A stretch of 64,000 nt of DNA, taken from Hyphomicrobium sp. GTDB taxonomy: Bacteria > Pseudomonadota > Alphaproteobacteria > Rhizobiales > Hyphomicrobiaceae. The notes beneath the pieces are model-generated. The model ran no database searches. It saw only the letters and a list, made by a program, of their open reading frames with translations, and was not told where the DNA came from. Positions 17,647 through 26,394 of this stretch are shown in pieces (position 1 is the first letter of the stretch; the number at the start of each line of letters is the position of its first letter). The stretch covers positions 1,116,001-1,180,000 of the forward strand of contig NZ_JAIETU010000002.1 of NCBI RefSeq assembly GCF_019744875.1. The letters run 5' to 3'. Both the position numbers and the translations under genes were made by a program.

Positions 17647-18426
17647 TCAGCGAACAAGATTGAAAAATCTGGACCAGCGAATGTCGAACGGCCACGTCCA
17701 TGGCGACAGCCACCGCATGGCCTCCGGTTCATCCACTGCAGCGGAGAAGAATATGATTTCGGCGCGGCCAATGAAATTCTCAAACGGAACATAGCCAACC
17801 GTTGCGCGGCTGTCCGACGAGTTGTCCCGGTTGTCGCCCATCATGAAGTAGTGACCGGCGGGAACCTTGAACACGTCCGTATCGTCGAACTCACCGCCCT
17901 GCTCGAGATCGAGCACGGTGTATTTGATGCCTTCGGGGAGCGTTTCCTCGTAGCGCTTGTAGACGACGTCGCGGCAATGGCGGAAATAGCGGTCGCACTC
18001 AATGTTCTTGAACTCGTCCTTGTAGACCTTCGGCACGGCGGTTCCGTTGATGTAGAGCACGCCGCTCTTCATCTGGATCTCATCGCCCGGCAGGCCGACG
18101 ACGCGCTTGATGTAGTCGATGGACTCATCTTGCGGCAGGCGGAACACGGCGACGTCGCCGCGCTTCGGTTCGGAGGCGAACACGCGGCCCGAGAAGATGT
18201 CTGGGCTAAACGGGAAGGAGAAGCGGCTGTAGCCGTACGAGAGCTTGGAGACGAACAGGTAGTCGCCGATCAGCAGCGTCGACTTCATCGACCCCGACGG
18301 AATATTGAACGGCTGATAGAAGAAGACCCGGACAACCATCGCAATGGCGAGGGCTTGCACTACGATTTTCGCGGTTTCGGCCCAGCCGGACCCCGCATCG
18401 GCCTTGGAGTTCGTGCCCAGGCTCAT
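17647..18426 (-). CDS. lepB: signal peptidase I
   Basis: LepB removes signal peptides from exported proteins at the inner membrane. One N-terminal membrane helix (about 19-37) leads to the catalytic serine Ser46 in FNIPSGSMKSTLLIGD; the general-base lysine is Lys107 in YIKRVVGLPGDEIQ. The GDNRDNSSDSR box near the C-terminal third is also present. I prefer the ATG at MSLGTNSK, with agggag about 7 bases upstream, over the GTG 18 bases earlier in the track. Length 259. First gene of the lepB-rnc-era group. Confidence 0.95.
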   Translation of the reverse strand: MSLGTNSKADAGSGWAETAKIVVQALAIAMVVRVFFYQPFNIPSGSMKSTLLIGDYLFVSKLSYGYSRFSFPFSPDIFSGRVFASEPKRGDVAVFRLPQDESIDYIKRVVGLPGDEIQMKSGVLYINGTAVPKVYKDEFKNIECDRYFRHCRDVVYKRYEETLPEGIKYTVLDLEQGGEFDDTDVFKVPAGHYFMMGDNRDNSSDSRATVGYVPFENFIGRAEIIFFSAAVDEPEAMRWLSPWTWPFDIRWSRFFNLVR

Positions 18427-18728
18427 CTCCTGCTCCCTTGCCACCCCCGGCGCGGCCGAGGAGCGACTGTCAAACTCCGCCCGCTATAGCGACTTAGCGG
18501 GCAACGTGCAAACCGGTGCGGCGCGGAGCCGCCCCCCGGAATTTCAGACACCGCACCCCAAACGCCGACCCGTATGGACTTGAAATGCCACTCCAAGGGC
18601 GCTGTGCGCCCGTGTTTGCAAACCTCGGACGGCCAGACGGCAGATTAATGACGCCAATAAACGAGGCGCCGCGTCCGGCGCGCCCGCTTTCACGCCGGCT
18701 GCTTTCACGTCAACTGCTTTCCGGGCGA
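18427..18728. other. gap between pdxJ and lepB, without acpS
   Basis: About 300 bases with no ORF I can support on the minus strand. In many alphaproteobacteria acpS (about 400 bases) lies here. It contains an imperfect short repeat, gctttcacgccggctgctttcacgtcaactgctttcc. It probably carries the lepB promoter. Confidence 0.6.
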
Positions 18729-19511
18729 TTACGCGCTGACCCGGCCCGAGACTTTCTGGCGGGCTTCGTCCATCAGGGCGCGCATCCGGCGCACGGCGCC
18801 GTGCAGGCCACCGAAGATCGCCTCGCCGATCAGGAAATGGCCGATGTTGAGTTCGACGATCTCGGGCATGCGGGCCAGCGGCGCGACCGTGTTGAAGGTC
18901 AACCCGTGGCCAGCGTGAACCTCGAGCCCCAGGGCTGCCGCTTCGGAGGCGGCGTTGGCGATGCGCGCGATCTCGGCGGCGGCACCCTTGGCGTTGTCCT
19001 CGGCGGCAAACTCACAATAGCGACCGGTGTGAAGCTCGACGATGTCGGCGCCCACGGCGGCGGAGGCGGCAATGGTGCGGCTGTCGGGTTCGACGAACAG
19101 CGACACGCGAATGCCGGCCGCCTTGAGCTCGGCGACGACGGGCACGAGTTGGCGCTGCTGGCCGACGATGTCGAGGCCGCCCTCGGTCGTGCGCTCCTCG
19201 CGCCGCTCGGGCACGAGGCAGCACGCATTCGGAACATGGCGGAGCGCGATGGCGACCATCTCTGCCGTTGCCGCCATTTCGAGGTTGAGCGGGCGGGTCA
19301 GCTCGGATTTGAGGCGGGCGATGTCCGCATCCGAGATGTGGCGGCGATCCTCACGCAAATGCGCCGTGATGCCGTCCGCACCCGCTTCGACCGCAAGGTG
19401 GGCGGCGCGCAGCGGATCGGGGTGGCGGCCGCCGCGCGCGTTGCGGATGGTGGCCACGTGATCGATGTTGACACCGAGACGGATGGGGCTGTGCGGGCGG
19501 GTCATGTCCAT
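18729..19511 (-). CDS. pdxJ: pyridoxine 5'-phosphate synthase
   Basis: PdxJ condenses 1-deoxyxylulose-5-phosphate with aminoacetone phosphate to form pyridoxine phosphate (vitamin B6). The TIM-barrel sequence begins with the very conserved [18 protein letters not shown], which holds the active-site His. [28 protein letters not shown] follows, and [17 protein letters not shown] and [16 protein letters not shown] mark the C-terminal phosphate-binding part. 260 residues is slightly longer than usual. It lies 27 bases after the rel gene, on the same strand, and is probably transcribed with it. Confidence 0.95.
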   Translation of the reverse strand: MDMTRPHSPIRLGVNIDHVATIRNARGGRHPDPLRAAHLAVEAGADGITAHLREDRRHISDADIARLKSELTRPLNLEMAATAEMVAIALRHVPNACCLVPERREERTTEGGLDIVGQQRQLVPVVAELKAAGIRVSLFVEPDSRTIAASAAVGADIVELHTGRYCEFAAEDNAKGAAAEIARIANAASEAAALGLEVHAGHGLTFNTVAPLARMPEIVELNIGHFLIGEAIFGGLHGAVRRMRALMDEARQKVSGRVSA

Positions 19512-19538
19512 TCCAAATGCCGCTCAAGGACGAGATGG

Positions 19539-21794
19539 CTATTCAAACACGCGATCGACCTTGCTGACCACGGCTTTTGACTTCAGGCCGGCGATGATTT
19601 GGTTGAGATGGTTGAGATCCCAGACCTCGAGGCCGATGCGCAGCTCCGTGAAGTCGGACGCGCGCCGCAGCATCTTTAGATTGTCGATGTTGCCGCCCGA
19701 CTGGCCGATGACATTGGCGATCTCGGCCAGCGTGCCGGGCCGGTTCGGCGCGGTGACGCTGATCAGGGCCGGAAAGCGCTCGGGGTTTTCGGGGTCGACG
19801 TCCCAGGCCACGTCGATCCAGTGCTCGTGCTCGTACTCCTGGAGCTGCGGCGAGGAGATCTGGAACACGCGGATGCCTTCGCCTGGCGCGAGGACGCCGA
19901 CGATGCGGTCGCCGGGCACGGCGCCGCCGGGTTCGAACAGCACCGGCATGTCGTTCTTGACGCCGCGGATCGGGATGCCCCGCACGCGGCCGGTGGTCAG
20001 CGCCTCCGGCTCGGACGAGCTGCCGAGACGCAGCTTGCTCGTGGCCGCGCGCGTCAGTCTCAGCCAGCCCTTGGCGGATTTCGCGGGACCTTCGGGCCGG
20101 GCGGGCGTGGCTTTCGTTGCCGCGACGACTTCCGGCACGACGGCGCGCACCACGTCCTCGGTCTTGATCTCGTTGCGGGCGACGGCGGCCAGCAGATCGT
20201 CGAGGCTCTTGTGCAGAAGGCGGGGCAGCACCCTTTTTACCCGCTCGTCGGAATAGGACTCGCCGAGGCGATCGAACGCGGAAATGAGCAGGCGGCGGCC
20301 CAGCTCTGCGTACTGACGCCGGATGGCATCGCGCGCGGCGCGGCGAATGGCGGAGCGCGCGCGGCCGGTGACGGCGAGGCTTTCCCAGGCGGCCGGCGGC
20401 GTGTGCGATTTCGACGTCTGGATCTCGACCTCGTCGCCGTTGCGCAGGCGGGTGTCGATCGGCACGTGACGGCCATTGACGTAGGCGCCGACGGCGGCGT
20501 TGCCGACATCGGTGTGCACGGCATAAGCGAAGTCGAGCGGGGTGGCGCCGCGAGGAAGCGCGATGAGGCGGCCCTTGGGCGTGAAACAGAAGACCTGATC
20601 CTGGAACAGCTCGAGCTTGGTGTGCTCGAGGAACTCCTCGGGGTTCGAGCCTTCAAGCAGCGTTTCGACCAGCCGGCGCAGCCACTGGTAGGGTCCGCTC
20701 TCCTTGTCCGTGAAGACCAGCGCGCTCGAAGCGCTGCCGTTGTGCTTCTCGTTTTGCTTCTGGGCATCCTTGTAGGCCGCGTGCGCGGCGACGCCGTACT
20801 CGGCGACGCTGTGCATGGCGCGGGTGCGGATCTGCAGCTCGACGCGCTGGTGGCGCGGACCGACCACGGTCGTGTGAATGGACTGGTAGTTGTTCTGCTT
20901 CGGGGTCGAGATGTAGTCCTTGAAGCGCCCGGGCACGGTGCGCCACGTCGTGTGCGCGATGCCGAGCACGCGGTAGCAATCGTCGATGGTGTCGACGACG
21001 ACGCGGAAGGCGTAGATGTCCGAAAGCTGCTCCAGGCCAATCTGCTTGTTGGCCATCTTGCTCCAGACGGAGTAGGCCTTTTTCTCGCGACCCGACACTT
21101 CCACCGCGATGCCGACGTCGGCCAGCATCGTGTGGAGCCCGGTCGCGATCTCGTCCACGAGACCCTCGTTCTTGGCGCGCAGCTCCTCCAGCTTTTCCGT
21201 CACCGTTTTGTAGGCTTCGGGGTTCAGCCAGCGGAATGCGTGCTCCTCCAGCTCGTCGCGCAGGGCCTGCATGCCCATGCGGCCGGCGAGCGGCGCATAG
21301 ATCTCGAGCGTTTCCTCGGAGGCGCGTTTGCGGCTCTCGGGCTTCATGTGCTCGAGCGTGCGCATGTTGTGCAGGCGATCGGCGAGCTTGACGAGCAGCA
21401 CGCGGATGTCGCTCGAAATCGCGATCAGGAGCTTGCGGAAGTTCTCGGCCTGCTCCGCCTTCTTGGACATCAGGTCCAGACGCTTGATCTTGGTCAGGCC
21501 GTCGACGAGCGCGCCGATCTCCGCGCCGAACAACTGGTCGATCTCGGCGCGGGTGGCGTCGGTGTCCTCGATGACGTCGTGCAGCAGCGCGGTGACGATG
21601 GTCGCGTCATCGAGCTTGAGCTCGGTCAGGATCGCAGCTACTTCGAGGGGATGGGAAAAGTAGGGCGCGCCCGACGCGCGCTTCTGCGAGCCATGCGCAC
21701 GCATCGCATAAACGTAGGCGCGATTGAGAAGCGCCTCGTCTGCCGTCGGGTCGTATTTCTGTACTCGCTCGACGAGCTCGTACTGCCGCATCAT
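19539..21794 (-). CDS. rel: bifunctional (p)ppGpp synthetase/hydrolase, RelA/SpoT family
   Basis: This long Rel enzyme makes and degrades the starvation alarmone (p)ppGpp. An N-terminal HD hydrolase domain (about 30-160) has intact residues: HPLEVAAILTEL, LLHDVIEDT and KLADRLHNMRTL. The synthetase domain (about 240-350) has YAFRVVVDTIDDCYRVLGIAH and NNYQSIHTTVVGP. TGS (about 410-470) and C-terminal ACT (about 670-750) domains follow. I start at MMRQYELVERV; the track begins 9 bases earlier with GTG. The HD residues suggest a working hydrolase. rpoZ lies directly upstream, as in many Proteobacteria. Confidence 0.95.
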   Translation of the reverse strand: MMRQYELVERVQKYDPTADEALLNRAYVYAMRAHGSQKRASGAPYFSHPLEVAAILTELKLDDATIVTALLHDVIEDTDATRAEIDQLFGAEIGALVDGLTKIKRLDLMSKKAEQAENFRKLLIAISSDIRVLLVKLADRLHNMRTLEHMKPESRKRASEETLEIYAPLAGRMGMQALRDELEEHAFRWLNPEAYKTVTEKLEELRAKNEGLVDEIATGLHTMLADVGIAVEVSGREKKAYSVWSKMANKQIGLEQLSDIYAFRVVVDTIDDCYRVLGIAHTTWRTVPGRFKDYISTPKQNNYQSIHTTVVGPRHQRVELQIRTRAMHSVAEYGVAAHAAYKDAQKQNEKHNGSASSALVFTDKESGPYQWLRRLVETLLEGSNPEEFLEHTKLELFQDQVFCFTPKGRLIALPRGATPLDFAYAVHTDVGNAAVGAYVNGRHVPIDTRLRNGDEVEIQTSKSHTPPAAWESLAVTGRARSAIRRAARDAIRRQYAELGRRLLISAFDRLGESYSDERVKRVLPRLLHKSLDDLLAAVARNEIKTEDVVRAVVPEVVAATKATPARPEGPAKSAKGWLRLTRAATSKLRLGSSSEPEALTTGRVRGIPIRGVKNDMPVLFEPGGAVPGDRIVGVLAPGEGIRVFQISSPQLQEYEHEHWIDVAWDVDPENPERFPALISVTAPNRPGTLAEIANVIGQSGGNIDNLKMLRRASDFTELRIGLEVWDLNHLNQIIAGLKSKAVVSKVDRVFE

Positions 21795-21912
21795 GGGTCG
21801 CACATACTTCCAGCGCCGACCGCTATCGTAGATGGCGCCCCGCTTCGCTTCCAGCGCATCATCGGGCAGGGACGCAGTTCAGGCCGGCGATAGAACGCCG
21901 GCCGATCTCGTC

Positions 21913-22341
21913 TCAGCGTCCGCGCTCGCGCGGGCCGCCACTGCCGCCGTTCGAGGACGGCTCCGAGGGTGTCATGCTTTCGAGACCGCGCAGGAGCTGC
22001 TCTTCCGTCAGCACATCGACCTGATTGTCGGCGGACTGCTCGTCGCGGCCCAGGATCGGGCTGCGGCGTTCCTGCGGAAGCACGGGTGCTGCACCCGCTT
22101 CCGGCTCGTCCACTTCGACGTTCTTCTGAATCGAGTGGATGAGGGACTCGCGCATGTCCTCGGCCGGGACGGTGCGCTCGGCGATCTCGCGCAGCGCAAC
22201 CACCGGGTTCTTGTCGTTGTCGGGATCGATCGTGATCGCTGCGCCGTTGGCGATCGCCCGCGCGCGGTGGGCGGCCAGAAGCACCAGCTCAAAGCGGTTC
22301 GGGACCTTGTCGACGCAATCCTCGACTGTGACGCGTGCCAT
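21913..22341 (-). CDS. rpoZ: RNA polymerase omega subunit
   Basis: Omega helps assemble RNA polymerase and forms part of a ppGpp-binding site, which fits its place just before rel. The conserved N-terminal half reads [34 protein letters not shown], followed by [12 protein letters not shown]. The C-terminal 65 residues are an acidic, glycine/serine-rich tail ([17 protein letters not shown]) typical of alphaproteobacterial omega. 142 residues. The 118-base gap to rel has no recognisable terminator. Confidence 0.93.
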   Translation of the reverse strand: MARVTVEDCVDKVPNRFELVLLAAHRARAIANGAAITIDPDNDKNPVVALREIAERTVPAEDMRESLIHSIQKNVEVDEPEAGAAPVLPQERRSPILGRDEQSADNQVDVLTEEQLLRGLESMTPSEPSSNGGSGGPRERGR

Positions 22342-22795
22342 TCGCTCGCACCCTTCCGTGTCAATGACCTGAAGATTGAAAGACCGAAACCTACGGCTCC
22401 CGCAGCCCAGGGGCTCGGCGCACGCGTTCCATGGGGCCTAAGTGACACGAAAAACGCCAGGGGGCAAGGTCGAGGACGCTAATTATGCGTCTCGGCGGCT
22501 GCAAGGCCCGGCCTGCGACACTGGTGTCGTTAATATTAACACCCTATAAAATTCAGGCGTTTAATTTCCGCTTATGAAATTTTATATACTTTTAGTGAAA
22601 ATTGCTGTATATGCCGACTGAAATCGTTACAGGACTGAGGTGGGGCGTTTGCCGTTCCCGGAGCAAGAGTATTGGTGTACAAATTGCGACGGTTGACAGA
22701 TCAGAGCCTCGTACCAAAGTTTAGTCCTTCACTGGCCTAATTTCGGCTGCGCGCGCGGCTCTGCCCCGCTGCTAGCTCCATTAAGGAAGAAAAAA
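22342..22795. other. AT-rich intergenic region between rpoZ and the NYN gene
   Basis: Divergent promoter region of about 450 bases. The part from 22525 to 22735 is clearly richer in A and T than the rest of the window (for example ttaatattaacaccctataa). It contains the perfect 12-base palindrome gttaatattaac at 22529-22540 and a TTGACA at 22693 with no good -10 at 17 bases. No gene seen. Confidence 0.6.
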
Positions 22796-23407
22796 ATGCA
22801 TTTTTATCAAGGCGAACGTGTGGCTCTCTTTATCGACGGCGCGAATCTGTACGCGACATCGAAGGCATTGGGATTTGACGTCGACTACAAGCGCCTGCTC
22901 GCACTGTTCCGGCAGAAGGCGCAACTGGTGCGCGCGCTTTACTATACGGCGCTCTCTGAAGACCAAGAATACTCTTCTATCCGCCCACTGATTGATTGGT
23001 TGGACTACAACGGATTTACCATGGTCACCAAACCGACCAAGGAGTTCACCGACGCCCAGGGCCGCCGGAAGATCAAAGGCAACATGGACATCGAGCTGGC
23101 CGTCGACGCGATGCGCCTCTCGGACACGCTCGACCATATCGTGCTGTTCTCGGGCGATGGCGACTTCCGCGGGCTGGTTGCCGCCCTGCAGCAGAAGGGC
23201 AAGCGCGTGAGCGTCGTGTCGACGCTGCAGACGCAGCCAGCGATGGTTGCCGACGAGTTGCGCCGTCAGGCCGACCAGTTCATCGACCTCGCCGATCTGG
23301 AGCAGCTCATCGGCCGCGACTCCTCGGCGCGGGCAACGCGTGAAACGCGCCAGCGTCACAGCCCGCGCGATTTCCACGAGAGCGAAGCCTCGCAGGAAGA
23401 AGTCTAA
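22796..23407 (+). CDS. NYN-domain protein, LabA/DUF88 type
   Basis: A 203-residue member of the NYN (PIN-like) family, predicted metal-dependent RNA-cutting enzymes. The acidic metal site is visible: Asp14 and Asn17 in LFIDGANLYA, Asp98 and Asp104 in NMDIELAVDAM, and Asp121/Asp123 in FSGDGDF. The last 40 residues are charged and probably disordered. An aggaag sequence 7 bases before the ATG supports the start. It follows an AT-rich region and is read divergently from rpoZ. Related proteins occur across Hyphomicrobiales; the RNA target is unknown. Confidence 0.88.
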   Translation: MHFYQGERVALFIDGANLYATSKALGFDVDYKRLLALFRQKAQLVRALYYTALSEDQEYSSIRPLIDWLDYNGFTMVTKPTKEFTDAQGRRKIKGNMDIELAVDAMRLSDTLDHIVLFSGDGDFRGLVAALQQKGKRVSVVSTLQTQPAMVADELRRQADQFIDLADLEQLIGRDSSARATRETRQRHSPRDFHESEASQEEV

Positions 23408-23516
23408 GAACCGGCTCGGGCTCGCCTGCGCGCCAAGCGGCCAATACCGCTTGCGTTCGCGCGCGGGCCCGGTTCATGACTGCGGGATCGTTTCCTTATC
23501 AGCAGTCACGTCCGCC

Positions 23517-24212
23517 ATGGCTCTCGCGCCCGCATCCACCAAAGCACCCTTCCCTCCCGAGGCGCCGCGGCACTGCCCGCTGTGCCCGCGGCTCGTTGCC
23601 TACCGCGAGCAGGCGGCGCGTGCCGAGCCTGCCTGGTTCAACGGCGCGGTGCCCTCGTTCGGATCCTCCAACGCGCGGCTTTTGATCGTCGGGCTGGCTC
23701 CCGGACTCAAGGGCGCCAACCGCACGGGACGGCCGTTCACGGGCGACTATGCGGGTGACCTCCTCTATTCGACGCTGATCGAATTCGGTTTCGCGCGCGG
23801 CACCTATGCGGCGTCGCCCGACGACGGTCTCAAACTCGTCGACTGCATGATCACCAATGCCGTGCGCTGCGTGCCGCCCCAGAACAAGCCGCTGCCCGAA
23901 GAGATCAACACGTGTCGCGGCTATTTCACGTCGCGCCTCGGCGCGCTGCCGAACCTGAAAGCGCTTCTGGTGCTGGGGCGCGTCGCCCACGACCAGACCC
24001 TGGCGACGCTGGCGCTGCGCAAAGCGTCCCACCCGTTTCAGCACCGCGCGCGACACGACGTCGGCGGACATCGCGGGTCTGCCCCGCTTGCGATGTTCGA
24101 CAGCCTGCACTGCTCGCGGCTCAACACGAATACGAAGCGGCTGACCACGGCCATGTTCCACGACGTGTTCCGGGATGTGCGCGCCTACCTCGACGCGTTG
24201 CCGCAGTCGTGA
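23517..24212 (+). CDS. family 5 uracil-DNA glycosylase (UdgB type)
   Basis: The enzyme removes uracil and other deaminated bases from DNA. The start at MALAPASTKAPF trims 90 residues of shadow from the track ORF. Motif A is GLAPGLKGANRTGRPFTGD, which is typical of family 5 rather than family 4. Iron-sulphur ligands are likely Cys20 and Cys23 (CPLC), Cys118 and Cys133. The C-terminal motif is DSLHCSRLNTNTKRLT, with His in the place expected for base recognition. 231 residues. Preceded by 109 noncoding bases after the NYN gene, so co-transcription is possible. Confidence 0.88.
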   Translation: MALAPASTKAPFPPEAPRHCPLCPRLVAYREQAARAEPAWFNGAVPSFGSSNARLLIVGLAPGLKGANRTGRPFTGDYAGDLLYSTLIEFGFARGTYAASPDDGLKLVDCMITNAVRCVPPQNKPLPEEINTCRGYFTSRLGALPNLKALLVLGRVAHDQTLATLALRKASHPFQHRARHDVGGHRGSAPLAMFDSLHCSRLNTNTKRLTTAMFHDVFRDVRAYLDALPQS

Positions 24213-24322
24213 GCTAAAAGCCGCGCATCTCCCCCTTCACGTTTGCCGTCAGACGCTTATCATCCAGCCACCCCGCAGGAGTGACCGTCGTTCGCCCCCT
24301 GCACCGTTCGCGAGGACCGACG

Positions 24323-24739
24323 ATGGCCAGCAAGCCCGAACTCGACATTGCGCCGGAGAAGGTGGCGCACGTGATCATCAAGGCGCGCGAGTACGACGCC
24401 AAGGTGGGGGCGTGGAACGATACGGCCGAGGAAGGCGACGCGGCCGAGGATCCGAGCGCGATCCTGGAAGACTTCGCCGACGACCCGACCGCGGCGGAGA
24501 TCGTAGGCTTCATCGACGCGCTCAACGACGACGAGCAGGCCTCCCTCGTTGCGCTGGCCTGGATCGGGCGCGGCACGTTCGAACCCGAGGAACTCGACGA
24601 GGCGGTGGAGACGGCGCGCTCGGAGCAGATCAACGCCACGGCGCGCTATCTGCTCGGGTTGCCACTGCTTTCGGATTATCTCGAGGAAGGGCTCGAAAAG
24701 CTCGGCTTCTCGCCGGGCGATATCGAGAGCGATCTATAG
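24323..24739 (+). CDS. DUF3775 family protein
   Basis: A 138-residue acidic protein that I recognise as DUF3775 by LDIAPEKVAHVIIKAREYDAKV at the start, DDPTAAEIVGFIDALNDDEQASLVALAWIGRG in the middle and ATARYLLGLPLLSDYLEEGLEKLGFS at the end. The start codon follows gagga by 6 bases; the 14 extra residues in the track are not supported. Function is unknown; it is soluble, all-helical in appearance, and found mostly in alphaproteobacteria. It converges with the peroxiredoxin-like genes. Confidence 0.85.
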   Translation: MASKPELDIAPEKVAHVIIKAREYDAKVGAWNDTAEEGDAAEDPSAILEDFADDPTAAEIVGFIDALNDDEQASLVALAWIGRGTFEPEELDEAVETARSEQINATARYLLGLPLLSDYLEEGLEKLGFSPGDIESDL

Positions 24740-24779
24740 ATTCTCTCTTGTCGTGCTTCTTGTCGAAAAACCGGTGCCT

Positions 24780-25316
24780 CTAGAGATCCGCGAGCAGATC
24801 CACCGCGTGTGTGTGCGGCGGGTGGACGGGATAGATCGCTCTCTCAATCCGGCCATCGCGCGCAATGAGCGTCAGGCGCTTGAGATATGTCACGCCGCCG
24901 GTCTCGAAGGACGGCAGGCGCAGGGCATCGCGAAGCGCGCCTGACGCATCCGACAGCAACGGAAACGGCAGCGCCATGCGCGCGGCGAACTCCTGCTGAT
25001 CGGCGGGGCTCTGTCCGCTGATGCCGAGAACGCCGACGCCTGCGGCGCGGTATCTCTCGTGATGATCGCGAAAGCCTTCCGCCTCGGGCGTCGATCCATG
25101 CGCGCCGGAGATGTGATCCCAATCGGGTGGATTGGAGAGGCCCGTACGGCCGGTCCACGGATAGACGAACACGACCCAGCGGCCGGGCAACTGCGCGAGA
25201 CTGATCACGCCGCCCGACGTTTCGGAGAGCGCGATGTCGGGCAATGCGAAACCCGATACGAGGTGCGCCGCGGCGCCATCATCAACGGGTGCGGGATAGG
25301 GCCACGGCGTGCTCAT
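24780..25316 (-). CDS. peroxiredoxin-like protein without cysteines
   Basis: A 178-residue thioredoxin-fold protein of the AhpC/TSA type that contains no cysteine at all. The peroxidatic position, GCTPHAC in its neighbour, reads GSTPEAE here, so both the catalytic and the second cysteine are lost. The rest of the fold is kept: LPDIALSETSGG, VVFVYPWTGRTG, VLGISGQSPADQQEFAARMALPFPLLSD and LIARDGRIERAIYPVHPP. It overlaps the upstream paralogue by 4 bases (ATGA), so both are co-translated. It cannot act by the usual thiol mechanism; a binding or partner role is inferred. Confidence 0.82.
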   Translation of the reverse strand: MSTPWPYPAPVDDGAAAHLVSGFALPDIALSETSGGVISLAQLPGRWVVFVYPWTGRTGLSNPPDWDHISGAHGSTPEAEGFRDHHERYRAAGVGVLGISGQSPADQQEFAARMALPFPLLSDASGALRDALRLPSFETGGVTYLKRLTLIARDGRIERAIYPVHPPHTHAVDLLADL

Positions 25317-25888
25317 GCCGGATGCGCCTTCAGCCAGGCGAGCACATCGCCCGCGTTCCGATCCGGCGGAAACACGGGGTAGAACACGTGCTCAATCGCG
25401 CCATCGCGCACGATGAGCGCCAAGCGCTTGATCATCGTCTTGCCGCCCACCTCCATGGCCGGCAAGTCGAGGGCGCGTGTCAGGCTGAGGCTCGCATCGG
25501 ACAGCAGTGCAAACGGGAGGTGAAGGCGGCCCGCTGCTTCGCGCTGCTCGCTCTCCGTGTGCGTCGAGAAACCGAACACGAAGGCGGCGCCGGCCCGGCT
25601 CAGATCCTGGTGCAGATCGCGGAAGGCGCAGGCATGCGGTGTGCAACCGCGCGCGCCGGGAATTGCATCCCAGCCGTCCGGCAGCGCCCGGCCCGGCGTT
25701 CCCGTCATCGGATAGGCGAACACCACCGTGCGTCCGGCGAGCCGCGCAAGGTTGATCGCGGCGCCGCTGGTTGCCGCCAACTCCAGATCGGGAAGCGCGC
25801 GCCCGGGAAGGTGGCGCGCCGCGCCGTCGTCTTCGGGCACGGGAAGCGTCGACCAATCCACGTCGTGGAGGGCGCGATCACCCGCCAT
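25313..25888 (-). CDS. peroxiredoxin (AhpC/TSA family)
   Basis: A 191-residue peroxiredoxin-like protein. The start MAGDRALHDVDWSTLP is 5 bases after the smpB stop and follows gaggccg; the track's extra 16 residues run into smpB. The active-site segment is ARGCTPHACAFRDLHQDL, with the peroxidatic Cys followed four residues later by a second Cys that may act as the resolving one. The usual PxxxT/S-x-x-C spacing is changed by a longer loop, as in a subfamily with GCTP-x-x-C. It should reduce peroxides with a thiol donor. It overlaps its cysteine-free paralogue, and smpB is likely in the same transcript. Confidence 0.85.
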   Translation of the reverse strand: MAGDRALHDVDWSTLPVPEDDGAARHLPGRALPDLELAATSGAAINLARLAGRTVVFAYPMTGTPGRALPDGWDAIPGARGCTPHACAFRDLHQDLSRAGAAFVFGFSTHTESEQREAAGRLHLPFALLSDASLSLTRALDLPAMEVGGKTMIKRLALIVRDGAIEHVFYPVFPPDRNAGDVLAWLKAHPA

Positions 25889-25893
25889 CGGCC

Positions 25894-26373
25894 TCAGCCC
25901 TTTTCGCGCATGATGCGCGCCTTCTGGCGGTTCCAATCGCGCTTGGCGGCGGTTTCGCGCTTGTCATGCAGCTTCTTGCCTTCGGCGATCGCCAGCTTGA
26001 GCTTGGCGCGTCCGCGGGCGTTGAAATAAAGCTCCAGCGGCACGATCGTCATGCCCTTGCGCTCGACGGCCTGGAACAGCTTGGCAAGCTCGCTCTTGTG
26101 CAGCAGCAAGCGGCGCTTGCGGCGCGGCTCGTGCTGGAAAAAGCGGCCGGCATCCTGGAACTCGGGAATGTAGGCGTTGATCAGGCAGAAGCTGCCGTCG
26201 TCCTCGAACGAGGCGTAGCTCTCCGCGATGTTCGCCTGCCCCGTGCGCAAGCTCTTAACCTCGGTGCCCTTCAGCTCGATACCGGCTTCCCAGGTGTCCG
26301 TGATGAAGTACTCGTGGCGCGCTTTCCGGTTTTCGGAAATGATTTTGCGGCCGTCGTCCGTCTTGGCCGACAT
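25894..26373 (-). CDS. smpB: SsrA-binding protein SmpB
   Basis: SmpB binds tmRNA and brings it to stalled ribosomes (trans-translation). The family pattern is clear: [32 protein letters not shown], then [39 protein letters not shown] and the basic C-terminal tail [16 protein letters not shown] that enters the mRNA channel. 159 residues. It lies 21 bases downstream of dapA, a common alphaproteobacterial arrangement. I did not find the ssrA RNA itself in this window. Confidence 0.96.
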   Translation of the reverse strand: MSAKTDDGRKIISENRKARHEYFITDTWEAGIELKGTEVKSLRTGQANIAESYASFEDDGSFCLINAYIPEFQDAGRFFQHEPRRKRRLLLHKSELAKLFQAVERKGMTIVPLELYFNARGRAKLKLAIAEGKKLHDKRETAAKRDWNRQKARIMREKG

Positions 26374-26394
26374 TGTTTTGTTATCCTGCGATCG

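Noticed and set aside
22693-22721. TTGACA as a -35 element before the NYN gene
   Set aside because: At 17 bases downstream the sequence is aaagtt, a poor -10 match, so no promoter is called.
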